64,000 nt of DNA from contig NZ_LN811350.1 of assembly GCF_001006805.1 (NCBI RefSeq), positions 713,227 through 777,226 on the forward strand, written 5' to 3'. Source of the stretch: Microvirga massiliensis. Its GTDB lineage: Bacteria > Pseudomonadota > Alphaproteobacteria > Rhizobiales > Beijerinckiaceae. Within the stretch, counting starts at the first letter, position 1. Every line of letters starts with the position of its first letter. Position numbers and translations under genes: made by a program. Of this stretch, positions 1 to 8,250 are shown piece by piece. Below the pieces are notes generated by a model, which made no database searches, was not told the origin of the DNA, and saw only the letters and a list, made by a program, of their open reading frames with translations.

Positions 1-1
1 C

Positions 2-844
2 GCAGCCGTCGAGGAGGCGACCGGGGAATCCTCGGTGAACGCCATCGGGTATTGCGTCGGCGGTACGCTTCTGGCCGCGACCTTGGCCTATATGGCGGCG
101 ACCGGCGACGACCGAATCAAGACGGCTACCTTCTTCACTACCCAGGTCGACTTCAAGCAAGCCGGCGACCTGAAGGTTTTCTCGGACGAGGATCAGATCC
201 GCGCCATCGAGCGTGAGATGGCGCAGCGCGGCTATCTCGACAGCAGCAAGATGGCGACGATCTTCAACCTGCTTCGCTCCAATGATCTGATCTGGCCGTA
301 TATCGTCAATGTCTACATGAAGGGTCAGGAGCCGCTGCCGTTCGACCTCCTGTACTGGAATTCCGACTCCACCCGTATGCCGGCGGCGAACCACAGCTTC
401 TATCTCCGCCACTGCTATCTGCAGAACGATCTCTCCGAAGGGCGGATGGAATTCGGAGGGACGAAGCTCGACCTCTCGAAGGTGAAGGTCCCCATTTATC
501 ACCTCGCGGCCCGCGAGGATCACATTGCACCGCCCCGGTCCGTCTTCGTCGGGTCGCGATGCTTCGGCGGCCCGGTGAAATTCGTCCTAGCGGGATCCGG
601 ACACATCGCCGGAGTCGTCAATCCGCCGGCGAAAGGCCGCTATCAGCACTGGACGGATGGTTCGCCGGAAGGATCGCTCGAGCAGTGGATCGAAACCGCG
701 AAGGAGCATCCCGGATCCTGGTGGCCCGACTGGCAGGCCTGGATCGAGGCGCAGGACAGTGAGCGCGTTCCGGCCCGGCGAATCGGAAGCGCGAAACTCA
801 AGCCGATCGAGGATGCGCCGGGCCGCTACGTCCGGGCGCCCTGA
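2..844 (+). CDS. phaC: Class I poly(3-hydroxyalkanoate) synthase, C-terminal part (5' end outside window)
   Basis: This is the C-terminal ~280 residues of a PHA synthase, which polymerises 3-hydroxyacyl-CoA on storage granules. The frame is open to the window edge, so the gene is partial; class I PhaC is normally near 600 residues. The nucleophile box GYCVGGT carries the active-site Cys. The downstream REDHIAP segment carries the catalytic Asp and [12 protein letters not shown] the catalytic His. The C-terminal WPDWQAWI stretch is typical of class I enzymes. It is followed by a minus-strand gene, so it is the last gene of its unit. No phasin or phaA/phaB lies in view. Confidence 0.93.
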   Translation, partial: AAVEEATGESSVNAIGYCVGGTLLAATLAYMAATGDDRIKTATFFTTQVDFKQAGDLKVFSDEDQIRAIEREMAQRGYLDSSKMATIFNLLRSNDLIWPYIVNVYMKGQEPLPFDLLYWNSDSTRMPAANHSFYLRHCYLQNDLSEGRMEFGGTKLDLSKVKVPIYHLAAREDHIAPPRSVFVGSRCFGGPVKFVLAGSGHIAGVVNPPAKGRYQHWTDGSPEGSLEQWIETAKEHPGSWWPDWQAWIEAQDSERVPARRIGSAKLKPIEDAPGRYVRAP

Positions 845-907
845 CATCCCGGCGCTCTTCCTAGAGCAAGACTCCAGGAGAGCGCGAGCTTGGCTGCCGC
901 CGCTGCG

Positions 908-1453
908 TCAGGTCTCTTCTGCCGAACCGTTCGAGCGCTTCTTGCGGATTTTTCCGGCTGGCCCGCCCGTGCCACGCCGGCGGCCGGACTTCTCCCAGGT
1001 CAGGATCGGCTCCGAACCATCCTCGTCGCTGACCGTCGCGTCCTGAGTGTCCCGGAAGGTGATGCGAATCACGGGCAGCACGCTCTCGTCGCCCTGCTGC
1101 TTCCGCTCGAACTGTAGGAGGTCGTAATAGGCGCAGCGACGGGTGGGCGGATATCCGCGGCAAACCTCGGGGCGCGCCTCATAGATCGTGCATCCACGCG
1201 TCTTCTGATCAAGAAACGTGCAGGTCTCCTCGAAGAGACTGTCGGGGACGCGTTTCAGCACGCGCTCTCCGTCATGCTCCCGGGTATAGCGCCGCTCGGC
1301 TACCTCCTCGCTGACGCCGAAATGGCGCGCGAGGCGCCTGATATCCCTCCGGTTGACCTTGACGCGCTCGTAGATCGAGCAACAGAAAGCCGGGCACTTG
1401 CTGCAATTGAACAAGGCGCGGGGCTGCTCATCCTTGATGACCCGTTCCGCCAT
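908..1453 (-). CDS. YkgJ family cysteine-cluster protein
   Basis: This 181-residue protein belongs to the YkgJ/UPF0153 family of putative Zn- or Fe-chelating proteins. An N-terminal cysteine group (FNCSKCPAFCC) and a second group (CTFL, GCTIYEARPEVCRGYPP, RRC) give the conserved CxxCxxxCC plus CxxY pattern that defines the family. The C-terminal ~60 residues are basic and low in complexity. The biochemical role of the family is unknown. The gene stands alone, tail to tail with phaC. Confidence 0.85.
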   Translation of the reverse strand: MAERVIKDEQPRALFNCSKCPAFCCSIYERVKVNRRDIRRLARHFGVSEEVAERRYTREHDGERVLKRVPDSLFEETCTFLDQKTRGCTIYEARPEVCRGYPPTRRCAYYDLLQFERKQQGDESVLPVIRITFRDTQDATVSDEDGSEPILTWEKSGRRRGTGGPAGKIRKKRSNGSAEET

Positions 1454-1554
1454 GCCACTTCCTCGAAATTCTACCTGCTCGCAACGAGCGGGTTCATGCG
1501 AATGTCTGCCTCATACGGGACATTCAAATCGGCTGGCCCGCAGCCGGGCGGAGG

Positions 1555-2379
1555 TCACCAGCCGCTGGTCTGGAACGAGTAGGAGACGCTGGCGCCGAAC
1601 GTGAACTGGTTCTCCGACCCGAAGCGCGTCACGATCGGGCTGTCCGCAGCGTCCCCGACGAGCCGGGCATACGACACCGAGACCGTCGTTGACCAAGCCG
1701 GAGACCAATCGTAGCTCAGTGCCGTCGAGACGCCAACCGAGTACAGTCCCCCTGAAGGTTTGTAGGGCGGCACCAGTCCGTTGATGGCGGCTTCAAAGGG
1801 ACGGACGCCGAAGTAGGTCTCCGTGAAGTCGGCGTCGCCGAGGCTCAGCCGAGGCCCGGCTGCAAGAGTCCACGGGCCGATGCGCGACACGATATCAAGG
1901 CCGAGATCACCGACGAAGCCGTGATACCCGTGCACCCCATGACGCAGCTCGCCGCGCAGGCGGATCATGTCCAGGGGCCACCACTCCAGAAACACTCCGG
2001 GCTCCACCGCCCATTGCACGTCTTTGAAACCGAAGAGGCGGGGGTCGGTCTCGAGATATCGGCCGCCCCGGAAACGCCCTGCAATGCCAAAGCGGATCGC
2101 AGACGTATCGTAGAGCGGGAGGCTAAAGCCATCGTCTGGGGAGCTGAAACGTTTAGGCTCGCCCACACGGCGGAGGCTGAACGACGGGAAGACGATTGCG
2201 CTGAATTCATCGGAACCGGGGAAGGAGGGCCCGATCTTGCCGTTAGCCGTCGCGGTCACGATCCAGCCCGACGAGGCGACCGGCTGCGGCGAGAACAGCA
2301 GATCCGCCGCCTGAACCGTAGCCGGGAGGAGCATTCCGGCAACAAGTGCCGGGGCGAGGAGGCGGAAGCGTGAAGACAT
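1555..2379 (-). CDS. MipA/OmpV family outer-membrane protein
   Basis: This is a 274-residue protein with a clear N-terminal signal peptide (MSSRFRLLAPALVAGMLLPA, cleavage near VQAAD). It is followed by alternating beta-strand sequence ending in an aromatic C-terminus (SYSFQTSGW), as expected of an outer-membrane barrel. Features such as PSFPGSDEFSAIVFPSFSLR and the conserved glycines fit MipA/OmpV, a scaffold or porin-like family. The ATG at 2379 was chosen because a signal peptide starts there and AGGGA lies just upstream. A longer reading to 2526 would bury the signal peptide. Confidence 0.88.
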   Translation of the reverse strand: MSSRFRLLAPALVAGMLLPATVQAADLLFSPQPVASSGWIVTATANGKIGPSFPGSDEFSAIVFPSFSLRRVGEPKRFSSPDDGFSLPLYDTSAIRFGIAGRFRGGRYLETDPRLFGFKDVQWAVEPGVFLEWWPLDMIRLRGELRHGVHGYHGFVGDLGLDIVSRIGPWTLAAGPRLSLGDADFTETYFGVRPFEAAINGLVPPYKPSGGLYSVGVSTALSYDWSPAWSTTVSVSYARLVGDAADSPIVTRFGSENQFTFGASVSYSFQTSGW

Positions 2380-2596
2380 ACTTTTCCCTAGAGCAATTTC
2401 TCGATGAAGGGGATCCGTCAAATCCGAAAAGGTTCGGTAAACGCGAGCCGTGGCAGAAACCTCACACTGTCGCATCCGAGCGCGGCGAAGCGACGGCCTC
2501 ACGCGAGGGGCGCAGCTCCATTGCACAGATGAAGCGCGGGCTTTTCCTGCATCTCATCCTGAAGGGGCGGCGAGATCCCGCTCTCATGGGCCGGGC

Positions 2597-4705
2597 TCAG
2601 GCCGCCGTCCTGAGCTCCGCGATTTCGCTGAGCACCCGGCGTCCGCCATTCTCCACTTTCACAAGAGCGGCCGTGATGTCGGAGCCCGCATGGCAGGCCT
2701 GTTCGAGCTCGCGGCAGGCTTCGGACAGCTCATGGAATCCCAGTTGGCCGGCGGTGGAAATCAATGCGTGAGCGTCTTTCGCCAGACTGTCCCGGTCGGC
2801 GGCCGAAGGGCCGTTCACCTTGGCGCTGCAGCGGGCGATCTGTTGAGCCAGCCGGTCCAGGAGGCGGATCATTCCTTCGCGTCCGATGGCCTGCAGGACC
2901 TCTCCATAGACCTCCCGGTCCAGCGACAGGCTCTGGGGCCGGCCGGCGGGGAGCCACTGCCGGATGGTGGCGAGCAGTTCCTCCCGCTTGAACGGCTTGC
3001 CGATATGGGCATTCATCCCGGCCGCCAGAAAGCTTGCGACCTGTTCCCGGTAGACGTTCGCCGTCATGGCGATGATCGGAATGTCCCTCAGCGGCGGATC
3101 GAGAGCCCGGATCAGGCGGGTGGCAGTGACGCCGTCGACGACCGGCATCTGGATGTCCATGAGGACGAGGTCGTATCGGCCAGTCTTCACGGCCTCCAGA
3201 GCGGCGGCGCCGTCGGCGACGATATCGACAGCGAGCCCGGCGCTTTCGAGCACGGCGCGCGCGATCTCCTGATTGATCTCCACGTCCTCGGCGAGCAGCA
3301 GACGGGCTGGTCCGATCTCACCGATGGGCTCTTCCGGCGCCGGAGCGGTCGCCGGGAGGACCTCGGCACAGGCCGGGAGGGGCAGGGAGAACCAGAAAGT
3401 CGATCCCTTGCCTTCCTCGCTCGAGAAGCCGATCTCTCCACCCATGAGCTCCACCAGGGAGCGCGAGATCGCGAGGCCGAGGCCCGTGCCGCCGAACTTG
3501 CGCGTGGCCGACGCATCGACCTGACTGAACCGCTGAAAGAGGCGGTCGCGCTTCTCCGTGGGAATGCCGATCCCGGTATCCTCGATCGAGAAGTGGATCC
3601 GTCCCTCGTCCTCCTGGTAATCCACGGTCAGGCTGACGGAGCCGCGGTGCGTGAACTTGATCGCGTTGTTGAGCAGATTCAGCAGGATCTGACGGAGCCG
3701 TGGCTCGTCGCCGACCACGAGCCGGGGCAAGGGCAAGCGCCGCACGACTCTCAGGTCGAGATCTTTGCTCGCGGCGAGCTCGCGGCTGATCGCGCAGCAA
3801 GTCTCGATCAACTCATCCAGATTGAAAGGCTGGCAATCGATCTCGACCGCACCGGCCTCGATCTTCGAGAAGTCGAGCACGTCGTTCACGACCGTCAGAA
3901 GGGCAGTGCCAGAGGTTCGGATGCCTTCTACGGATCGTCTAATGTCGCGCGACAAGTCCCTGCGATTCAGGATCAGGTCCGTGAAGCCCATGATGCCGTG
4001 CAGGGGCGTGCGGATCTCATGGCTCATGACGGCCAGGAACTCGGTCTTCGCGCGACTGCCGCTCTCCGCAAGAGCCTGCGCGGCCTCGGCCTCCTTCCGG
4101 GTGCGCACGAGTGTCTGGTTCTGTCGTTGCAGAGAGAACAGCAGAACGAGGCCGCTCAGGACCAGCAGGAATGTGAGACCCGAATAGGTCCAGTGCAGGC
4201 GAATCAGTTCCTGGTAGTCGGCGTAAACCTTCTCACCGCCGCTGTGGTTGGCCGCAGAGGCCAGCGCGGCCGCCAGTGTCGTGATCTCCTGCACGATCGC
4301 GAAGGCCTGCTCGGCATTTCCGGGCATCTCGATGTCGGCGACGAGCGGCGTTATAGCCTCTGTCGCCTGTTTCATCTTCTCCATGACTTCGGCATGCTCA
4401 GGCTTCTCTTCCCTGAAGCGCGTGAAGGACGCGCTGTCGAGGAGGTCGATCCGGCTCAGGAACAGCTCAAAGCGAAGCCTGACGTCTTCGGCGCTCGCGA
4501 GCCCCTCATGGACCGCGAAGGCAGCAACGACCTGGCCGAAACGGGCGAGCTCGACCGTGGTCTGCGCGGCCGTCCACGACAGGTCGTAACGGGAGGCCTT
4601 GCTCAGGGTATCCTGCCGACGGTCGATGAGGACAGACAGGTAAAGAGCCGCGAGCGCGAACAGGAGCGCGACGCCGGCGAGGACGTGTCGGATGTTGATT
4701 TTCAT
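2597..4705 (-). CDS. Membrane hybrid sensor histidine kinase with REC and Hpt domains
   Basis: In this 702-residue reading there is a TM helix at ~6-27, a periplasmic region at ~28-173 and a second TM at ~174-192. Next come HisKA with phospho-acceptor His229 (MSHEIRTPLHG), and HATPase_c with LLNLLNNAIKFT, DTGIGIP and GTGLGLAIS. A receiver domain follows with Asp517 (LVLMDIQMP) and Lys570. A C-terminal Hpt domain carries His646 (AHALISTAGQLGF). It is thus a complete ArcB/BarA-type phosphorelay in one chain. The start at 4705 is preferred; a reading from 4753 adds 16 residues before the TM helix. The gene lies 188 nt downstream of, and parallel to, the gene for a small secreted protein that may supply its signal. 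No cognate output regulator is adjacent. Confidence 0.92.
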   Translation of the reverse strand: MKINIRHVLAGVALLFALAALYLSVLIDRRQDTLSKASRYDLSWTAAQTTVELARFGQVVAAFAVHEGLASAEDVRLRFELFLSRIDLLDSASFTRFREEKPEHAEVMEKMKQATEAITPLVADIEMPGNAEQAFAIVQEITTLAAALASAANHSGGEKVYADYQELIRLHWTYSGLTFLLVLSGLVLLFSLQRQNQTLVRTRKEAEAAQALAESGSRAKTEFLAVMSHEIRTPLHGIMGFTDLILNRRDLSRDIRRSVEGIRTSGTALLTVVNDVLDFSKIEAGAVEIDCQPFNLDELIETCCAISRELAASKDLDLRVVRRLPLPRLVVGDEPRLRQILLNLLNNAIKFTHRGSVSLTVDYQEDEGRIHFSIEDTGIGIPTEKRDRLFQRFSQVDASATRKFGGTGLGLAISRSLVELMGGEIGFSSEEGKGSTFWFSLPLPACAEVLPATAPAPEEPIGEIGPARLLLAEDVEINQEIARAVLESAGLAVDIVADGAAALEAVKTGRYDLVLMDIQMPVVDGVTATRLIRALDPPLRDIPIIAMTANVYREQVASFLAAGMNAHIGKPFKREELLATIRQWLPAGRPQSLSLDREVYGEVLQAIGREGMIRLLDRLAQQIARCSAKVNGPSAADRDSLAKDAHALISTAGQLGFHELSEACRELEQACHAGSDITAALVKVENGGRRVLSEIAELRTAA

Positions 4706-4893
4706 CGCACGGCGCACGAAAAACCCAGCCTTCCAACTTGCCTCAGGCGACAAAGCCTCTTTCCGCCTTCACGGAAAAAATCCCCAACCGGATCCGCTTG
4801 GCCTGGAAACGGTCTGGTATCCCATTTCTTTCAGGGCACGAACCCGAACCCGAGAATCGGGCCATGGCGCGTACCCTCTCGCGAGACCGGGCG

Positions 4894-5406
4894 CTAGGGC
4901 TGCACCTCGATCCGTTTTACCTGCCAGGCAGATCGCGCATAGTACAATTGCTGCTTCAATTCGGCATCGCTGTCGTAAGGGTAGATCACGAAGAGCGGGC
5001 CCTTGTCGCGGATCGACATGTACTTCCCGTCCCGCTTCATGGCCAGAATGACACCGTGCCGCGCGAAGTCGTCCATCGGGATCGTGACGGAATAGTCGTT
5101 CAGGGCCACGACGCGGACCGAACTGCCGTTGGCCTCGACGCTGCGGAGGAGCTTGGCAATCGACGGGCCCTCGAATGTCACCGTACCCTTGTGCCAGGGC
5201 GTCGTCGTGACGATCTTCTCCATGCCGATCGCCTCCAGCATCGCCCTGTCGAAAACTGCGGCTCCCGGCCTGTTCGTGACGCCGATCTGGCCGGTAATCT
5301 CGAGGATCGGGTCGCCCTTTGGCTGGGCGAGAGCAAGCGCCGCCACCGGCGCGAGAATCAGAGTCCAGAGCGCAAGGACGCGAATGAGCAAGGGGGTGTT
5401 TCTCAT
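4894..5406 (-). CDS. Secreted molybdopterin-oxidoreductase-fold protein lacking cysteine
   Basis: This is a 170-residue protein with a signal peptide (hydrophobic residues ~7-26, cleavage near LALAQ). The mature part resembles the sulfite-oxidase/YedY-type molybdopterin-binding fold: ITGQIGVTN, FDRAMLEAIG, TPWHKGTVTFEGPSIAKLL, LNDYSVTIPMDDF and RDKGPLFVIYPYD. The whole protein contains no cysteine, so the residue that ligates Mo in true enzymes of the fold is absent. An accessory or ligand-binding role is therefore more likely than catalysis. It sits immediately upstream of the hybrid kinase at 2597-4705 on the same strand, which suggests it modulates or feeds that sensor. The link is inference. 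Confidence 0.75.
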   Translation of the reverse strand: MRNTPLLIRVLALWTLILAPVAALALAQPKGDPILEITGQIGVTNRPGAAVFDRAMLEAIGMEKIVTTTPWHKGTVTFEGPSIAKLLRSVEANGSSVRVVALNDYSVTIPMDDFARHGVILAMKRDGKYMSIRDKGPLFVIYPYDSDAELKQQLYYARSAWQVKRIEVQP

Positions 5407-5594
5407 GTTTGTTTCTGTTGGATTGCCTTAGTCCTCGGCGCGGGTCGAGCCTCACTGGGATTGCGGCGGAGGTTAGTGTATAGGGCTTTCGCCGGTCCGA
5501 TTAACCAATCCGTAACCTTATATTTTCACACCGTTTCGGCGGGCGTTAAAGACTGGTAAATATGTCTCTGGGTCAGGGTAGGGGAAGTCGATAA

Positions 5595-5990
5595 ATGAAG
5601 ACTTACTGCGAATTCACCTTCGAAGCGGCGCATTCGGTGCCGCCATATTCGAGGCTTCACGGCCATACCTTCGTGGTTAAACTTACCTTTGGGGGCGATC
5701 TCGACGAGACGTACGGCTGGCCGGTCAATCTCTACGAAGTCGAGAACTTCATCAGCGAGTTGAAAGGTGATCATCATCGGCCGGGCCTCGACCATTCGAA
5801 CCTGGACGAGAATCCTGACATCGGGGTGGCCTCTCTCGAGAATATCAGCATGTATCTCTGGGGAGTGTTCAAGGATCGCTTCCCCGGGCTCGACGAGGTC
5901 GAGCTGAAGCGGGGCTTCCCGGGCAGTACGGAGGGTTGCATCTATCGCGGCGAGCGACACGCCTCCGCGGCCATCGACCTCGCGGCGTGA
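5595..5990 (+). CDS. 6-pyruvoyl-tetrahydropterin synthase / QueD-like protein with altered active site
   Basis: This 131-residue T-fold protein resembles PTPS/QueD (6-carboxytetrahydropterin synthase). The three zinc histidines are present: His13 (FEAAHSV) and His22/His24 (RLHGH). The Asp66-His67 pair (LDHSNL) is also there. The catalytic Cys that normally lies a few residues before HGH is missing; that segment reads [10 protein letters not shown]. The C-terminal ETxT-type pterin-anchoring Glu is not evident either; the region reads [11 protein letters not shown]. The gene ends 17 nt before folE and is probably cotranscribed, so it should receive the FolE product or a derivative. Canonical QueD activity is doubtful. 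No queE or queC is nearby. Confidence 0.85.
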   Translation: MKTYCEFTFEAAHSVPPYSRLHGHTFVVKLTFGGDLDETYGWPVNLYEVENFISELKGDHHRPGLDHSNLDENPDIGVASLENISMYLWGVFKDRFPGLDEVELKRGFPGSTEGCIYRGERHASAAIDLAA

Positions 5991-6007
5991 CATCAGAGGT
6001 AGGGGCC

Positions 6008-6649
6008 ATGAATGCCGTGACACTCGTCGCCGGGCGCGCCCGCCCGCCGGCCGAGCCATCGCGCCCGAGCCGGGCCGAAGCTGAATCCGCCGTCAGGACT
6101 CTCCTCGCCTTCATCGGTGAGGATCCGGATCGCGAGGGACTCCGGGACACGCCCAAGCGGGTCGTCAAGGCCTATGCCGAACTCTTCGCGGGCTATGAGC
6201 AGGACCCTGAGGAGGTGCTCGATCGAGTCTTTTCCGAGGTCGAAGGTTACCGGGATCTCGTCCTGGTCAAGGACATCCCGTTCCACTCCCATTGCGAGCA
6301 CCACATGGTGCCGTTCGTCGGAAAGGCGCATATCGCCTACTACCCGAAGGGCGGGGTCGTGGGCCTGTCGAAGCTTGCGCGTCTCGTCGACCTCTACGGG
6401 CGGCGGCTGCAGACACAGGAGACGATGACGGCGCAGATCTGTACGGCGCTCGAGAGGAGTCTCGACCCGCGAGGCATCGCGGTTCTCGTCGAGGCCGAGC
6501 ATATGTGCATGTCGATGCGCGGGGTCTTCAAGCAGGGGGCGTCGACGATCACCACCGAGTATCGCGGTATCTTCCGGGACGACCCGACCGAACAGGCCAA
6601 GTTCCTCTCGCTTGTCGGTGTCGGCCGAAGCTCGATCCGGTGTGCCTGA
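6008..6649 (+). CDS. folE: GTP cyclohydrolase I
   Basis: This 213-residue FolE converts GTP to 7,8-dihydroneopterin triphosphate, the entry to folate and related pterins. Diagnostic segments are the zinc-site [11 protein letters not shown], then [20 protein letters not shown] and [11 protein letters not shown] with the second zinc Cys. A short N-terminal extension (residues 1-30) is low in complexity. The ATG at 6008 follows an AGAGGTAGGGG ribosome-binding region; readings from further upstream would overlap the preceding PTPS-like gene. It is the second gene of that two-gene operon. Confidence 0.96.
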   Translation: MNAVTLVAGRARPPAEPSRPSRAEAESAVRTLLAFIGEDPDREGLRDTPKRVVKAYAELFAGYEQDPEEVLDRVFSEVEGYRDLVLVKDIPFHSHCEHHMVPFVGKAHIAYYPKGGVVGLSKLARLVDLYGRRLQTQETMTAQICTALERSLDPRGIAVLVEAEHMCMSMRGVFKQGASTITTEYRGIFRDDPTEQAKFLSLVGVGRSSIRCA

Positions 6650-6786
6650 CGAGCCGGCGGCCAATCCAGCCGCCGCGCCCGGGCCGTCGAATCCGGAGTG
6701 CGCGGGAGAGGACGGATGCCCGCAATGGGCACTCATCCGGTGATCGGATGCGTTCCGGATATCGACCTTGTGGTGCACCAGCCGCC

Positions 6787-7725
6787 TCAAGCCCGCATCA
6801 GCGTTCGCACATGGGCGGCCACGGAGCGGGCGAGGGCGTCGAGGTCGTAGCCGCCTTCCAGCAGAGAGACGATCTTCCCGCCCGTGTGGCGGTCGGCAAT
6901 GCCCAGGAGCTCCTGGGTGATCCAGACGAAATCCGCCACGTCGAGGCGAATATGGGCGAGCGGATCGGCCCTATGCGCATCGAAGCCGGCGGAAACGATC
7001 AGAAGATCGGGTCGGAAATTGTCGATTGCCGGCAGAATGGTGCCGGCCCAGGCTTCGCGGAACTCCTCTGAGGTGGTTCCGGGCTGCAGCATGACGTTAA
7101 CGACGTTCCCTGCGACCCCGCGTTCGGTCGGGAAGCCTGTTCCGGGATAAAGCGGATACTGGTGCGACGACCCGTAGAAGTAGTCCGGGTCCTTCTCGAG
7201 GCAGGCCTGTGTGCCCTGCCCGTGGTGAACGTCGAAGTCGGCAATCGCGATCCGCTTCACATTCCAGTGGGCCCGCGCGTGGGCCGCCGCGATGGCGGCA
7301 TTGCTGAACAGGCAGAAGCCCCCGGGCGTCGAAGGTTCCGCGTGATGCCCTGGAGGACGCGTGGCTGCGAAAGCCGCGCGCGCCCAGCCTTCCATGACTG
7401 CATCGACCGCCATTACGGCGGCTCCGGCCGCACGGAGGGCTGCCTCCGCGCTCCCGTCGCTCACGACGGTCGAAGGGTCCAGGTCGATGAGCTTGCCAGG
7501 GCCGGGTTTGATCGAGAGGATCTCGTTCACATAGGAGGCGGGATGAACCCGGGTCAGCTGCTCCATCGTGGCTTCCGGAGCCTGCTCCCGGATCAGACCC
7601 GAAAACGCCTCATCCTCGAGCGCATGCAGGACGGCCCGGAGCCGCTCCGGGCGCTCGGGATGTCCGTCGCCCGTCAAATGATCCAGACATGCGAGGTGGG
7701 TAATAACGGCAGTTCGCAAGGGCAT
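6787..7725 (-). CDS. Histone deacetylase family protein (acetylpolyamine amidohydrolase-like)
   Basis: This 312-residue arginase/deacetylase-fold hydrolase is of the class II HDAC-like type. Visible active-site elements are RPPGHHAEP (tandem His), IADFDVHHGQGTQ (metal Asp and His), SAGFDAHRADPLA (metal Asp) and LEGGYDLDALA. Bacterial members deacetylate polyamines or small acetylated amines; the substrate here cannot be read from sequence. The ATG at 7725 is preferred because GAGG sits five bases upstream. A TTG at 7743 would add six residues. It is convergent with folE. Confidence 0.9.
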   Translation of the reverse strand: MPLRTAVITHLACLDHLTGDGHPERPERLRAVLHALEDEAFSGLIREQAPEATMEQLTRVHPASYVNEILSIKPGPGKLIDLDPSTVVSDGSAEAALRAAGAAVMAVDAVMEGWARAAFAATRPPGHHAEPSTPGGFCLFSNAAIAAAHARAHWNVKRIAIADFDVHHGQGTQACLEKDPDYFYGSSHQYPLYPGTGFPTERGVAGNVVNVMLQPGTTSEEFREAWAGTILPAIDNFRPDLLIVSAGFDAHRADPLAHIRLDVADFVWITQELLGIADRHTGGKIVSLLEGGYDLDALARSVAAHVRTLMRA

Positions 7726-7743
7726 CTCGACCTCGTCGTTCAA

Positions 7744-8250
7744 TTACATGCTGCGCTAGGGCGGTACGGCAAGGCTTCCGCCCGTTATCGGAGCAGGGCA
7801 ATGCCGCGCTCCGTTCGCCGGGCAAGGCGGCGAGCCGCGGCGTGAAGAGCTCCCGGCCCGCAGGTCGGAGCAGGAGCTGCTCTTCGCGTAGTCGTATGTC
7901 TCATGCAGCCGGCTGAGTTCCTGCTCGTTCATCTCGACTCGATGGATTGAGGGCCGGAGCTGTCGAGGATGATGCAGGCCTGCCGCCGAGCCTCGGACAG
8001 GCACGATTTGCTGCAATCTTCCATGCTCCCCGGTTTGACGCAACGTCGGGCTTGGTTCCGCGTCCGGGCAGAGGCATGTCGAACGGTGCTCCGGCACGGG
8101 CGTGAGCTCGGTCCGATCGGAGGAGATCGGGGCATCGTTCGCGTCCGCACAACTCCGGAACGGCGGAAAACCTCATCACCTCCGACCGCCGGATTGTGCT
8201 ATGGCTCGGGTCTCAGCTGCTGGTCACGGCCTCTCGAAGAGCACACATCC
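7744..8250. other. 507-base stretch without a confident gene
   Basis: No convincing gene, RNA or repeat was recognised. One weak candidate is a 58-codon minus-strand reading starting with ATG near 7932 (MNEQELSRLHETYDYAK...). It has a poor ribosome-binding site and unremarkable composition. The region must hold the promoter for the UxaA-type gene at 8251 and probably that of the HDAC-like gene. Confidence 0.4.

Noticed and set aside
2450..4897. An 815-codon plus-strand open frame
   Set aside because: It is exactly antisense to the hybrid histidine kinase, whose domains and catalytic residues are clear. The plus-strand product has no recognisable motif and reflects high-GC codon bias.
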